Positions 44,326 through 52,642 of a stretch of DNA of 64,000 bases are shown piece by piece; within the stretch, counting starts at the first letter, position 1; each line of letters begins with the position of its first letter. The notes beneath the pieces are model-generated. The model was not told where the DNA came from and did no database searches. It saw only the letters and a program-made list of their open reading frames with translations. The DNA is taken from the NCBI GenBank assembly GCA_934271275.1, contig CAKQRD010000002.1, positions 138,566-202,565 on the forward strand, given 5' to 3'. This DNA comes from an uncultured Clostridia bacterium. GTDB lineage: Bacteria > Bacillota > Clostridia > Christensenellales > Borkfalkiaceae. Both the position numbers and the translations under genes were made by a program.

Positions 44326-46219
44326 CGTTTTTCTCTCCTTCCGCTATCCGTATCTGATTAAACGGCAGCTGTCTTTTAACAGACGTCCTTAAAAACGGTC
44401 TGTCCGTTCTTCTCCCGTCGGGCGTAATATTTCTTCTCGCTCCCGCTTGTATTTGCCCGCCGACTCTTCCGTTCGGCTTCGGCGTTTCCGTCTTTTCGGA
44501 TTTTAAGTCGGGACAATATTTCTCTGCTATATTTTCCGTCAGTTCCTTTCTCTCCGCATACTCCACATTCCTTTCCGCGTTCTCTTTTACTTCGTAAGGC
44601 TTCCCGAACGATATTCCCCACTCGAAAAACAGCTTTAATCTCACTTTCATAGGATATGCGCCCGTCTTCATTACCACGAACTGTCCTTTCGGCATCGCCT
44701 TTAATTCGTCCGCGCTCATAAGCGGGCGTTCGGTCATTTGCAAAGATTCCGACGGCTCGTTGCGTCCCCTGCTTACCGAACCCGTAAGCACCGTTCGCGT
44801 TCCGAGCGCTTTCGATAATATTTCCGCCGAAGTGCTGTTCGGCGCGAACCCGCCGAATATAGTCAGCTGGGTATTGTCTACGATTATCTCTCCGCCCTCT
44901 TTGCCGTAGTTCTTTTCTAACTGCGAAAAACTCTGTATTATAGGCACTATCTGTAATCTTCTCGACCTCGACGCCGAAAACATCATTTCCGCGTCCTGTA
45001 TCTTCGGAATGGTTCCGAATTCGTCGCAAAAGAATATGCACCTGTTTTTAAGCTTTCCGCCCTCTTCGTCCGCCACCGCAAGTATCTCTCTATACAGTTG
45101 CTGAATGAACAGCGAAATCATAAAGAACGTGGTCGGGGCTTCTTCCGGCATTATTATGAATATCGCGGACTTCTCCGAACAGAATTTTTCCGCGTCTATC
45201 TCCGTATCGAAACAGAGTATCTGCTCTAATTCCGAATCGAGAAAGGCGTTTAGTCTCGACAGCGCGGTAGACATTACGCTTGCCATCGACTGCTCAGAAG
45301 CGTTTAGCGCGGAACCTGCAAACCATTTCGCCTTATGCGTATCAGGAAGCATATCCATCAGTTCCTGAAACCGATTCTTTCCGTACTTTTCCGACGGCGC
45401 GAGCAATTCCTGTATAAGCTTGAACACCGACACTATATGCCGTTTTTGCGGCTCGCAAAACTCCGCCACGAGCAGTATCGTTGCCGTGAGTATACCTTCC
45501 GCCGCGTCGTAAAAGTATGCGTTCTGCCCGAACGACGAAGACTCCGCGCCAGACAGTATAATGGTTTTGGATATTATCTTTGCGTACTTCTCCGCTTTCG
45601 CTTTGTAGGCTAACTTTTCGGGGTGCGCCTTGTATAAATCCATATACTTATTGACGAGATGCAAAAGATTGTTCCCGTTGGATTTGGTGGGATTTCTTAA
45701 ATCTATCACCGAAACGTTATACCCGTACCCTTTCGCTATCTCCCCGTAATTCCGCATAACGTCGCCCTTGGTGTCGGTCGATAAAAAAGACGTTCCGCTC
45801 GCGCAGGCGTACTCTATGCACGGGTACAACCAGTACGCTGTTTTGCCTACGCCCGCCGCGCCTATCATAAGCGCGTGTACGTCGCCCGTGTCTATCATCG
45901 CCACCGTTTTCTTGCCCTTTCCTTTGCAGCCGACAACTATCCCTTGCGGAAGAACTTCTTCTATTCCTCTTTCGTTTATACAGGTCGGGGTTACCCCTTT
46001 CTTCGCCTGTTTCCGCCATTTGTTCGGCGTAAACGATATCTGCCTGTACGTTTTCCTTATCTCGCGTTTAGTTGCCCACCGCGCCGAACCGTGCTGTCCG
46101 TCGCCTACCGTTTTGCTCTTTATCCCGTTTAAGTTATATACGTTTGACAGCAGCGTCACTCCGCCAAGCAAAACCGCCATCCCCACCGCCGCGATTATGA
46201 GTATCGTAATCCCTGACAT
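44312..46219 (-). CDS. VirD4/TraG-type conjugal coupling protein
   Basis: A 635-residue type IV coupling protein. An N-terminal membrane helix (ILIIAAVGMAVLLGGVTLL) is followed by the HGSARWATKREI segment typical of this family, Walker A GAAGVGKT (residues 120-127), and Walker B FFCDEFGTIP. RRLQIVPIIQSFSQLEKNYG, the conserved region after Walker B, and FGGFAPNSTSAEILSKALGTRTV are also typical. It docks the relaxase-DNA complex to the type IV secretion channel and pumps DNA with ATP. Its start overlaps the TOPRIM gene by 25 bases. Length and motifs indicate an intact protein. Confidence 0.95.
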   Translation of the reverse strand: MSGITILIIAAVGMAVLLGGVTLLSNVYNLNGIKSKTVGDGQHGSARWATKREIRKTYRQISFTPNKWRKQAKKGVTPTCINERGIEEVLPQGIVVGCKGKGKKTVAMIDTGDVHALMIGAAGVGKTAYWLYPCIEYACASGTSFLSTDTKGDVMRNYGEIAKGYGYNVSVIDLRNPTKSNGNNLLHLVNKYMDLYKAHPEKLAYKAKAEKYAKIISKTIILSGAESSSFGQNAYFYDAAEGILTATILLVAEFCEPQKRHIVSVFKLIQELLAPSEKYGKNRFQELMDMLPDTHKAKWFAGSALNASEQSMASVMSTALSRLNAFLDSELEQILCFDTEIDAEKFCSEKSAIFIIMPEEAPTTFFMISLFIQQLYREILAVADEEGGKLKNRCIFFCDEFGTIPKIQDAEMMFSASRSRRLQIVPIIQSFSQLEKNYGKEGGEIIVDNTQLTIFGGFAPNSTSAEILSKALGTRTVLTGSVSRGRNEPSESLQMTERPLMSADELKAMPKGQFVVMKTGAYPMKVRLKLFFEWGISFGKPYEVKENAERNVEYAERKELTENIAEKYCPDLKSEKTETPKPNGRVGGQIQAGARRNITPDGRRTDRPFLRTSVKRQLPFNQIRIAEGEKNDGQA

Positions 46220-47139
46220 ATCTTTACCTCCGCGTTCTTTCGTATCGTTTGTTCTTTCGCCGCTATCAGCTGCTCGTTCCAGTCCTTGCCGTTCGGAAGA
46301 AGTATCCCGAACCGTATATTTTCTTCCCTTAACTTTTCCGCGATGCGATACTCTGCGAACCTTCCCGCCCAGTCGTTATCGAGGCATAAGAACACTTTCG
46401 ATATACTCGGATTGTCTTTAAGTGTCTGAAACAGCACCTTATCGCCAACGCCGCAACACGCCGCGTAACTATGGTTTTGCCAGCCCTCGCCTTTCATCGC
46501 GATAAACGAAAGCATATCTATGGGGGCTTCGAATAAATATATTTTCTCGCTTTTCCCCGTCCACCTGAACGAGTATTCGGGCGAGCTTCCCGCGGCGTTG
46601 CCTTTGAACGCCGAGTTCGATTGCGTGCCGCGAAGATTAACGTGCTTTAAGTTACCGTTCGTATCGTATCCCATAAACGCCACGTTATGATATTCCCGCG
46701 TTTCGCCTATGAGTTGCTTTTTGAAAAACGGAACGAGAACGTCTTTCGGTATCCCGCGCCGAACGTTTAAATACGCGTACGCTCTTTTAGCTTCCGCGTT
46801 CAGCACGGGCGGTTCGAACTCTTTTTTCTCTTTCGGTTTTGCCTGTTTCGGCTCTCTTTGCACGATTTCTCCCGCACCGTTACCGAGAATATATTTCATC
46901 GCCTCGACGTAGGTTTTGCCCATAAACCTCTGCACGAACGACACGGCGTTCCCGCCCTTTTGCTCGTACTGATGATACCATAAATTCCCGCGTATCGTAA
47001 CCCGTTCGCTGCCCTCGCCCCACTCGTATTCCGAGCCGCTTCTTTTAAGTTTTTCGCCCACGCGCATCAGCATTTCCGCTATGTCCGCGTTCCGCGCCGC
47101 TTCCTTTTCTTTCGGCGTGAAGTATATAAATTGTGACAT
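46195..47139 (-). CDS. DUF3991/TOPRIM-domain protein, primase-like
   Basis: A 314-residue protein encoded between relaxase and coupling protein. The N-terminal part has GNLWYHQYEQKGGNAVSFVQRFMG, the zinc-ribbon-like/DUF3991 region seen in mobile-element primases (here without the zinc cysteines). The C-terminal part is a TOPRIM fold: the KIYLFEAPIDMLSF glutamate motif and VFLCLDNDWAG aspartate motif. Such proteins may prime lagging-strand synthesis of the transferred strand, or assist plasmid-like replication of the excised element. The start has AGGAGGAATAACG upstream. Confidence 0.88.
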   Translation of the reverse strand: MSQFIYFTPKEKEAARNADIAEMLMRVGEKLKRSGSEYEWGEGSERVTIRGNLWYHQYEQKGGNAVSFVQRFMGKTYVEAMKYILGNGAGEIVQREPKQAKPKEKKEFEPPVLNAEAKRAYAYLNVRRGIPKDVLVPFFKKQLIGETREYHNVAFMGYDTNGNLKHVNLRGTQSNSAFKGNAAGSSPEYSFRWTGKSEKIYLFEAPIDMLSFIAMKGEGWQNHSYAACCGVGDKVLFQTLKDNPSISKVFLCLDNDWAGRFAEYRIAEKLREENIRFGILLPNGKDWNEQLIAAKEQTIRKNAEVKICQGLRYS

Positions 47140-47150
47140 CGTTATTCCTC

Positions 47151-48473
47151 CTATCCTATTTTAAGCCCTTGCGCTTGCTTTTTCTCAGCTATTTTTCGGC
47201 GGAGTTTTTTATCCGTTCTCGGCAACCTCATATTCAACCCGTCTTCCGCTTTATCTGCAAGCAACCCGAATATATATCTGAATAACCGCGTAACCAATAA
47301 AGATATATTTATCGCTCGAACTTGTTGCGCTCGTTTCGCGCTTACGCTATTAGGTATATCGAAAGGTGAAATCTTTAACGCCTCGGCTATCACCGCGTTG
47401 CGCACCGACTTAAATTCTTCGTTAGCGGACAGCGGAAACCTTGCGGGCATTTTATCTCGGTAAGTCTTTAACACGTTCCCCCTTTGCTCGTACCATAACT
47501 CATATAGTTTTTGTAAGTCTTCGTCTTTCATAATCTCGTCGACTACGCCGTTTACGAGGTTCTTAATACTTTTCGGCAGATACCCGTACACCTTTTTGCC
47601 TTTATGCTTCTGCAACTTCTCTGCAAGCGTTGTCAGCATTAGTTCGAGCGTTTCGTTTTCGTACCTTTTATTGTTTATCCTGCGGATGATCCCCGCTATC
47701 TTCTCTTTACTCTCGGCTCTAAGCATATCTCGGTACTCCGTCTGCTTTTCGTAGGTTTCGTATAAATCGTTTTTAAATATCTCGTGCGCGAAGGCGGCTT
47801 TTAGTTTTTCAAGCCCTTTTCTCGTCATATACGGTTCTTTGCCTGTCGAATACGATACGAGATGAACGTGCGGATGTCCGCTTTCGTTATGATACGCCGC
47901 ATACCATTTCATATACGTTACGGGTATTCCCATAGCGGAGGCTAAATCCTGCAACTTTGACCGTAACAACGTTTTCCACGCAGACATATTATCGTAGCCG
48001 AGTCTTGCCGCGTCCTCGCGTTTTAACGAGATTACCGTCGTCCAAACTACTCCGTCGTGATCCCCGACTTCTTTCGCTACGTTTGAAAGATTGATATGCT
48101 CGTCAGAAAACGAGAACAGCCCGTGACCGCCCGATTTTTCCACTCGCGGTCGCATCGCTATATACCCGATATAGTTTTCTTTCCTGCCTATCCGATCTAC
48201 GTTTTCTTCTATTGCCTTATCTATGAACGTCGTCGCCGCGTACTTCGTTTTTATTTCCGAATAATCCCGATACTCGAAACTGTCTTTGCAATCGGGAAAG
48301 TCTTGTATAAGCCGATTCACAAGCTTTTCTTGCTCTTTCGTAACGGGTTCGGTTTTCCATTTATCGCGCTCTATCTCCACTCCCTCGCGTGTTGCGATAT
48401 ACCCGACGTAACGCTCGCCCTGTTTCGGATTTCCGGGTTTAATATACCGCCACTTTACTATTAGTCTTGCCAT
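47151..48473 (-). CDS. MobP-type conjugative relaxase
   Basis: A 440-residue relaxase. The histidine triad that binds the metal is clear in AYHNESGHPHVHLV (His195, His200, His202, His204). Upstream, GVVWTTVISLKREDAARLGY and SAWKTLLRSKLQDLASAMGIPVTYMKWY match relaxases of the MobP3 group carried by Firmicutes elements. It nicks oriT, stays bound to the 5' end and leads the strand to the coupling protein. The nicking tyrosine cannot be set from the sequence with certainty. The start (GCTGATGG) overlaps the stop of the ribbon-helix-helix gene, so both are coupled. oriT should be close; see 48895-49090. Confidence 0.93.
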   Translation of the reverse strand: MARLIVKWRYIKPGNPKQGERYVGYIATREGVEIERDKWKTEPVTKEQEKLVNRLIQDFPDCKDSFEYRDYSEIKTKYAATTFIDKAIEENVDRIGRKENYIGYIAMRPRVEKSGGHGLFSFSDEHINLSNVAKEVGDHDGVVWTTVISLKREDAARLGYDNMSAWKTLLRSKLQDLASAMGIPVTYMKWYAAYHNESGHPHVHLVSYSTGKEPYMTRKGLEKLKAAFAHEIFKNDLYETYEKQTEYRDMLRAESKEKIAGIIRRINNKRYENETLELMLTTLAEKLQKHKGKKVYGYLPKSIKNLVNGVVDEIMKDEDLQKLYELWYEQRGNVLKTYRDKMPARFPLSANEEFKSVRNAVIAEALKISPFDIPNSVSAKRAQQVRAINISLLVTRLFRYIFGLLADKAEDGLNMRLPRTDKKLRRKIAEKKQAQGLKIG

Positions 48474-48880
48474 CAGCTTTTCTGAAACTTATACGCCTCG
48501 TCGAAGGACACCGCGCCGTGGATACGTTTTACTTCGTCTACGCACATTCCGCGAAGTCTTGCAAGCGTTTCTTCGTCTATGTCGCTGTTTGCCGCCGTAA
48601 CGTGTAACGACATTGATAGTTCTACCGCCATTTTAAACAACAGACTTGCCATTCGGTTTTCAAACGCGCCGAGCGTACCTTGCATAGTAGAAACGATAAT
48701 TTCGGGGAAATACTCTTTTCCGTCTTCCGCCGTAAGGTAGCCGCAGTAAAAATTGATTGCTTTCTCTATAAATTCCGAACGGCTTTTTACGTTCTCTTCG
48801 CGGTATAGTTTTTCTACTTTTTTTATCGTTTCTTCGCGTACCCACAGCGCGAATTTCCTTTTATCTTTCGGCTCGGACAT
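48473..48880 (-). CDS. Ribbon-helix-helix accessory protein of the relaxosome
   Basis: A 135-residue protein, start at 48880 with AAGGAGGAG upstream. The N-terminus (KRKFALWVREETIKKVEKLYREENVKSRSEFIEKAI) is a ribbon-helix-helix DNA-binding domain, and a helical part with EIIVSTMQGTLGAFENRMASLLFKMAVELSM follows. Proteins of this shape, placed directly before the relaxase gene, act as MobC-like accessory proteins that bind oriT and help load the relaxase. The overlapping stop/start with the relaxase gene fits that role. DNA-binding target is likely the repeats at 48895-49090. Confidence 0.82.
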   Translation of the reverse strand: MSEPKDKRKFALWVREETIKKVEKLYREENVKSRSEFIEKAINFYCGYLTAEDGKEYFPEIIVSTMQGTLGAFENRMASLLFKMAVELSMSLHVTAANSDIDEETLARLRGMCVDEVKRIHGAVSFDEAYKFQKS

Positions 48881-48894
48881 AGTTTTCTCCTCCT

Positions 48895-49090
48895 TCGCGC
48901 CCTGCAACGCCTTGTTTTTTCTTTTTGTTTCGCCGTATTTTGTAATACTCGACTCTTTTTCCTGAATTTATCTTATTTTGCAACCCATTGCCCGTTTTTC
49001 TCAAAATCCCTTTATGCGGTCGGCGTTGCCGTCCGCTGTAAGACGCGAAGGGGGTGCTTCTGCAACCCCTTCGCTTATTCCTGCAACGAA
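48895..49090. other. Candidate oriT region with TGCAAC repeats and a GC-rich hairpin
   Basis: About 200 bases without a gene lie upstream of the relaxosome genes. They hold four direct copies of TGCAAC (48903, 48979, 49061 and 49082) and an inverted repeat GCGAAGGGG ... CCCCTTCGC (49045-49053 and 49066-49074) whose loop carries one of the copies. Position next to the ribbon-helix-helix and relaxase genes, direct repeats and a hairpin are all typical of origins of transfer. The hairpin has no T-run. The nick site cannot be named. Confidence 0.45.
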
Positions 49091-49100
49091 ATCGGTTCGA

Positions 49101-49658
49101 TTACATTCTCTGCTCGAACGTTACAGAGTTTTCGGGTTCTTCCCGTAAGCTCTCGCAATATTCTTGTTTTACTTCGTATTCGATTCCGTCCTCGGTCAGT
49201 TCCGCGCTTTCTATCTCGCACCGTCGTTTCAGCTCTTCTACGAGCATTTTCCCGAACACGTTATCCGCCGTTACGTTCGCGCCGAAATGATAATACAGTT
49301 CATCTTTGCTTACCACCCATTTCCCGTCCTCCGAGTTCTGCATACCTTCCGACACGACGTAGTCCGCGAGCGTTTGCACGAAGTCCTGTATTATCGTTCT
49401 TGCTTTCGGCAGAAACGCCGAGTATCTCGGGTAAGCGTAGCCCTGTGTATCTACAAGCAATCCGTCTTCGGAATTCTCGCAAAGTATTATGAGACAACAA
49501 TCCTTTCCCGTCCTTCCCGCAAGATACTCTCTGTCAGCTAACATGTTATTCGTTAAATTCGAGTATTCTCTATACGACAGTTCTATGACGTCTGATACCT
49601 CGCACGGCGTTACCGTTATCCGAGTTTGTTTTGACGTCAGCGTTGCGTTTATCTTCAT
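49101..49658 (-). CDS. Conserved ICE protein of unknown function (DUF6329-like)
   Basis: A 185-residue soluble protein, start at 49658 with GAGGAGG upstream. It begins MKINATLTSKQTRITVTPCEV and contains LAGRTGKDCCLIILCENSEDGLLVDTQGYAYPRYSAFLPKAR; the C-terminus is acidic. Similar proteins are found beside the relaxase genes of Tn1549-like elements, but no function is known. Its 5' end overlaps the preceding membrane-protein gene by 89 bases in another frame, which is unusual; a later start is possible but lacks a good ribosome binding site. Confidence 0.7.
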   Translation of the reverse strand: MKINATLTSKQTRITVTPCEVSDVIELSYREYSNLTNNMLADREYLAGRTGKDCCLIILCENSEDGLLVDTQGYAYPRYSAFLPKARTIIQDFVQTLADYVVSEGMQNSEDGKWVVSKDELYYHFGANVTADNVFGKMLVEELKRRCEIESAELTEDGIEYEVKQEYCESLREEPENSVTFEQRM

Positions 49659-50148
49659 TCTCCGTTTCCTCCTCTTTTTCAAATTCCTTTCGTATATCCG
49701 ACAGCACCGCGGACAGTTCTTCGGCGGTTATGCTCGTATCGAACTCCGCGTTTATCCTTTCAGACAATATCTCGTCAGTATACTCGGTCTCGAAGCAAGC
49801 GATCAACCGCCGTATAAACCCGTCCGCTTCTCCGTACTCGAAAAGTATATACGCGTATACCGTCTGCGCTTCCTTTATCGTTTTCGGTTCATATCCAGCG
49901 TTAAGCATTTCTTCCGCTATCTGCGCGGTTATGACCTCGGCGTTCACTTTCCTCTCCGATACGACGTCTTGTATGTCGCCCGTCCGTATATCCATATTCC
50001 CCGAAAACAATCCGAGCAGCACCATTGCAGGCGTCGATAGCATAAACAACGTGCCGAGGATTATCCCGACGATTATCTTCCTGCCTCTCTTGTTCGTCGC
50101 GGCAGATAGCCCTAACTTCTTTATTATCACCGACAGCGGTACAGCCAT
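49570..50148 (-). CDS. Single-pass membrane protein of the transfer operon
   Basis: A 192-residue protein with one membrane helix (residues 25-48, IIVGIILGTLFMLSTPAMVLLGLF) and a mostly acidic remainder (FEKEEETENEDKRN). Its ATG overlaps the TAA of the VirB4 gene (TAATG). At this position, Tn1549-like elements normally encode a 300-500-residue membrane-anchored lysozyme/NlpC cell-wall hydrolase. The membrane start and following helical part look similar, but both hydrolase domains are absent. It may be a shortened version that kept the anchoring part as a channel component. Its last 30 codons overlap the next gene. Confidence 0.68.
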   Translation of the reverse strand: MAVPLSVIIKKLGLSAATNKRGRKIIVGIILGTLFMLSTPAMVLLGLFSGNMDIRTGDIQDVVSERKVNAEVITAQIAEEMLNAGYEPKTIKEAQTVYAYILFEYGEADGFIRRLIACFETEYTDEILSERINAEFDTSITAEELSAVLSDIRKEFEKEEETENEDKRNADVKTNSDNGNAVRGIRRHRTVV

Positions 50149-51977
50149 TATTTCCCGCCTCCTTGCCCGAACAGCTTCGCCTTATACTCCGGCGCTTTTA
50201 CTTCTAAAAGATACCGTTCGTTTCCGCATCGGTACAAACACGTTCCGCGTTCGGGACGGCGAATAAGCTCGAACTCGCTTTCTTCTACCTGCAACGCGTC
50301 GGTATATTCCTTGGGGTTTATACTCCCCGCATTAAACAAAAACTGATGCGTGGGAATAGAGAACAACGGCTTTGTAAACTCTTTTACGCCGGGCAACAGA
50401 AAGTCCTCTATATTCTGACTTGCGAGTATGACCGAGGAGTTTTTCTTTCTCACACGCTTCATGGCGTTTCGTATATACTCTATCGCCGTGGTGTTCGTCA
50501 AAAACAGATACAGCTCGTCTATACTCGCGGCGGTGTCGCCTTCCCCTAATAGTCTTCCCGACATATACGAGAGGATATTAAAAAGCATCGCGTCTTTAAG
50601 TCGTCTGTTGGAATCGAGCAATCCCTTCACCCCGAAGCACAGAAAATCGTCCGTCGTAATATTCGTGTGTCCGTTAAAATACTTACTTTCCGAACCTACA
50701 CACATAGAGTGAATGCCGAGGCACACTTCCCTTAACGTTTCTTCCGTATACAAATATTTCTTTCTCGCGCCGTAGCTCATAAACTCCTTTTCGCATAGCT
50801 TGTAAAAGTCCTCCATCGTCGGGTAGTCCTCGCTCTTTAACACCGCATAGTCCGTTTCGTCGGTTATTTTGAACTTCTTATACAGTTTCACGAGCAGCAA
50901 CTCTATGGTGTCCGTCTGCTCGTCGGTGAAATCCTTATACGACTTAAAGAAGTCTTTTAGAAACGCGAGGTGCTGCGACAAACGCGAAGTTCTTTTGAAC
51001 GCCTCGGGGCAGTTCTCGTCTTTTTCGCCCGCGTCCGTCGTTTCCGTCCACTCTTTCGGCTCTAACGGGTTTATCCTGTACTCGTCGCAAGTAAAGTCTA
51101 TATAACACCCGCCGAGGTTTTTGCATAGTTCCTGATACTCGCTTTCAGGATCAAGGCATATTACTTTCTTTCCCGATTCTCTGATATTAGTAAGCAGTAA
51201 TTTGAGCAAATAACTTTTTCCTTGTCCGCTGTTGCCGAGGATAAGGATATTAGAGTTGGTTTTGTCTTCCGCGCGGCGATCAAGGTCTACGATTACGTTC
51301 GTTCCGTACTTATCTTTCCCGACGTAAAAGCCTTGCGGATCGGTCTTACCCGAGAACCCGAACGGGTAAAAGTTCGCGGCGGAGCTTGCGGGCAGAACTC
51401 TTTCGTACAGCGTGCCGAACCTGTTCGCGCCGACGGGCAGGACGGAGAGGAAACCTTCTTTTTGCCGAAGAGTAAGCCGGTCTACCGATATTTTCTCTCT
51501 CGTCAGTTCCATATACGTTTCCGATTGCAGTTCCTTTAATTCTTCGAGCGACTTCGCTTTCAGTTCTATATACACCGCCGTATGCAACAGGCTTTCTCTG
51601 TTCTTTCGGATATTCGCGAGAAGCTCCGCCACGTCTCGGAGATTTCCCGCCGCTTCCACACTGTCGGTTATATCTTCCGCCGCGGATTTCATTTTGTTCT
51701 TTCTCGCAGCGTTCTGTATTATCTTTCTTTGCTCCGCTGCTTCCACCAGTCTGTTATATATCCTTAACGTCACGCCGTTCTTATCAGCGAGCTTTGAGAG
51801 TATCGCCTGCTCTTCGGTTACAGGCGGGTATTCCCTTATAGCCCACACGCTTCTGTAACTATCGCCGACTATATAATGGTCGACGTTGAACTTTATATAT
51901 CCCGGCAGTATCCTGTCGAAATAGTCCTTAGTTTTTATACGTTCCGTTCTCTCCTGCGGTTTTCTTTTCTTCTTCAT
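50148..51977 (-). CDS. VirB4-type ATPase of the type IV secretion system
   Basis: A 609-residue ATPase. Walker A reads GNSGQGKS (residues 248-255). Walker B lies in the ASIDELYLFL segment, and the following VILASQNIEDFLLPG and RRPERGTCLYRCGNERY are typical of the conjugation VirB4/TraE group. It powers assembly of the mating channel and DNA transfer. The N-terminal domain usual in VirB4 (about 180 residues) is partly in this protein and partly resembled by the separate upstream protein (51974-52567), to which the gene is coupled by a 4-base overlap. The start has AAAGGAG upstream. Confidence 0.94.
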   Translation of the reverse strand: MKKKRKPQERTERIKTKDYFDRILPGYIKFNVDHYIVGDSYRSVWAIREYPPVTEEQAILSKLADKNGVTLRIYNRLVEAAEQRKIIQNAARKNKMKSAAEDITDSVEAAGNLRDVAELLANIRKNRESLLHTAVYIELKAKSLEELKELQSETYMELTREKISVDRLTLRQKEGFLSVLPVGANRFGTLYERVLPASSAANFYPFGFSGKTDPQGFYVGKDKYGTNVIVDLDRRAEDKTNSNILILGNSGQGKSYLLKLLLTNIRESGKKVICLDPESEYQELCKNLGGCYIDFTCDEYRINPLEPKEWTETTDAGEKDENCPEAFKRTSRLSQHLAFLKDFFKSYKDFTDEQTDTIELLLVKLYKKFKITDETDYAVLKSEDYPTMEDFYKLCEKEFMSYGARKKYLYTEETLREVCLGIHSMCVGSESKYFNGHTNITTDDFLCFGVKGLLDSNRRLKDAMLFNILSYMSGRLLGEGDTAASIDELYLFLTNTTAIEYIRNAMKRVRKKNSSVILASQNIEDFLLPGVKEFTKPLFSIPTHQFLFNAGSINPKEYTDALQVEESEFELIRRPERGTCLYRCGNERYLLEVKAPEYKAKLFGQGGGK

Positions 51978-52567
51978 ATTCGCTCCTTTTGTATCAGTTT
52001 CAAGAAATACTCTTCGCCGCAGGCGTCGGGAATGCTTTCGCCGAAAAGCGACGCTTCAAAATATATCGCGAGAAATCGCTTTATCTTTTCTTTTCTCATC
52101 CGCTTTACGGTAAAGCCCTGCTCGGACAAAACCTTTAGCACCGTATTCGACAGCGCGAATACCTGCGCTTCGTTTAAGTTCCTGCACCGCGCTATGACCG
52201 AGAACTGCCGCGCCGTAGTCATCTCCGCCTGCATTCCGCTTAAAAACTCGTAATCGCTTTTTAACAATTCTTTTATCTTTTGGTTGGTTTCTCCGGCTAT
52301 CCTCTTTTCCAAATACGCCTTGTTATCGTCGAAGCTTTCCGCGGAATCGGTACACACGATTTCCGTATACGGGATTGCGGAAAGAGCGACGGTAAGCTTT
52401 CCGACGCGCTGCTGCATACTTTCTCTCGACAGCACGGAAATGTTGGTCGGTGTTACCGAAAAGAACAGCAGTTCTCCGCCGTTCGTTAAAAGTCCGTACT
52501 CCGTAAAACCCTTTATTCCGATTAAGCTTCTCACCGATTCCCCGATCCTTTTTCTTTTATCGTTCAT
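51974..52567 (-). CDS. Conserved conjugation protein, VirB4 N-terminal-like
   Basis: A 197-residue protein. GFTEYGLLTNGGELLFFSVTPTNISVLS and the ENMQQ-like segment ESMQQRVGKLTVALSAIPYTEIVCTDSAESFDDNK match the ferredoxin-like N-terminal domain that precedes the motor domain in VirB4/TraC ATPases. A helical part and a C-terminal FLAIYFEASLFGE follow. No Walker motif is present. Translational coupling to the VirB4 gene suggests that the two proteins act as one unit, as in other Tn1549-like elements. It is preceded by the terminator of the kinase cassette, so its own transcription needs read-through or a local promoter. Confidence 0.72.
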   Translation of the reverse strand: MNDKRKRIGESVRSLIGIKGFTEYGLLTNGGELLFFSVTPTNISVLSRESMQQRVGKLTVALSAIPYTEIVCTDSAESFDDNKAYLEKRIAGETNQKIKELLKSDYEFLSGMQAEMTTARQFSVIARCRNLNEAQVFALSNTVLKVLSEQGFTVKRMRKEKIKRFLAIYFEASLFGESIPDACGEEYFLKLIQKERI

Positions 52568-52578
52568 TTTTACCTCGC

Positions 52579-52609
52579 AAAAAAAGCACCGCCTTTTTTC
52601 AGCGATGCT
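52579..52609 (-). terminator. Intrinsic terminator of the kinase cassette
   Basis: On the minus strand AGCATCGC (52609-52602) pairs with GCGGTGCT (52592-52585), followed by seven T residues. It lies 34 bases after the stop of the kinase gene and just before the ribosome binding site of the conjugation gene at 51974-52567. Confidence 0.82.
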
Positions 52610-52642
52610 TTCCGTTTTTGCTTTTTATTTATTTTTTCTTGT

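Noticed and set aside
45768..46421. Long plus-strand frame opposite the coupling-protein gene
   Set aside because: It is the complement of a clear VirD4 gene, rich in Pro/Ser/Leu with no motif, a common shadow in this codon use.
49054..49541. Plus-strand frames over the candidate oriT and the gene at 49101
   Set aside because: No ribosome binding site and no homology; they mirror minus-strand coding sequence.
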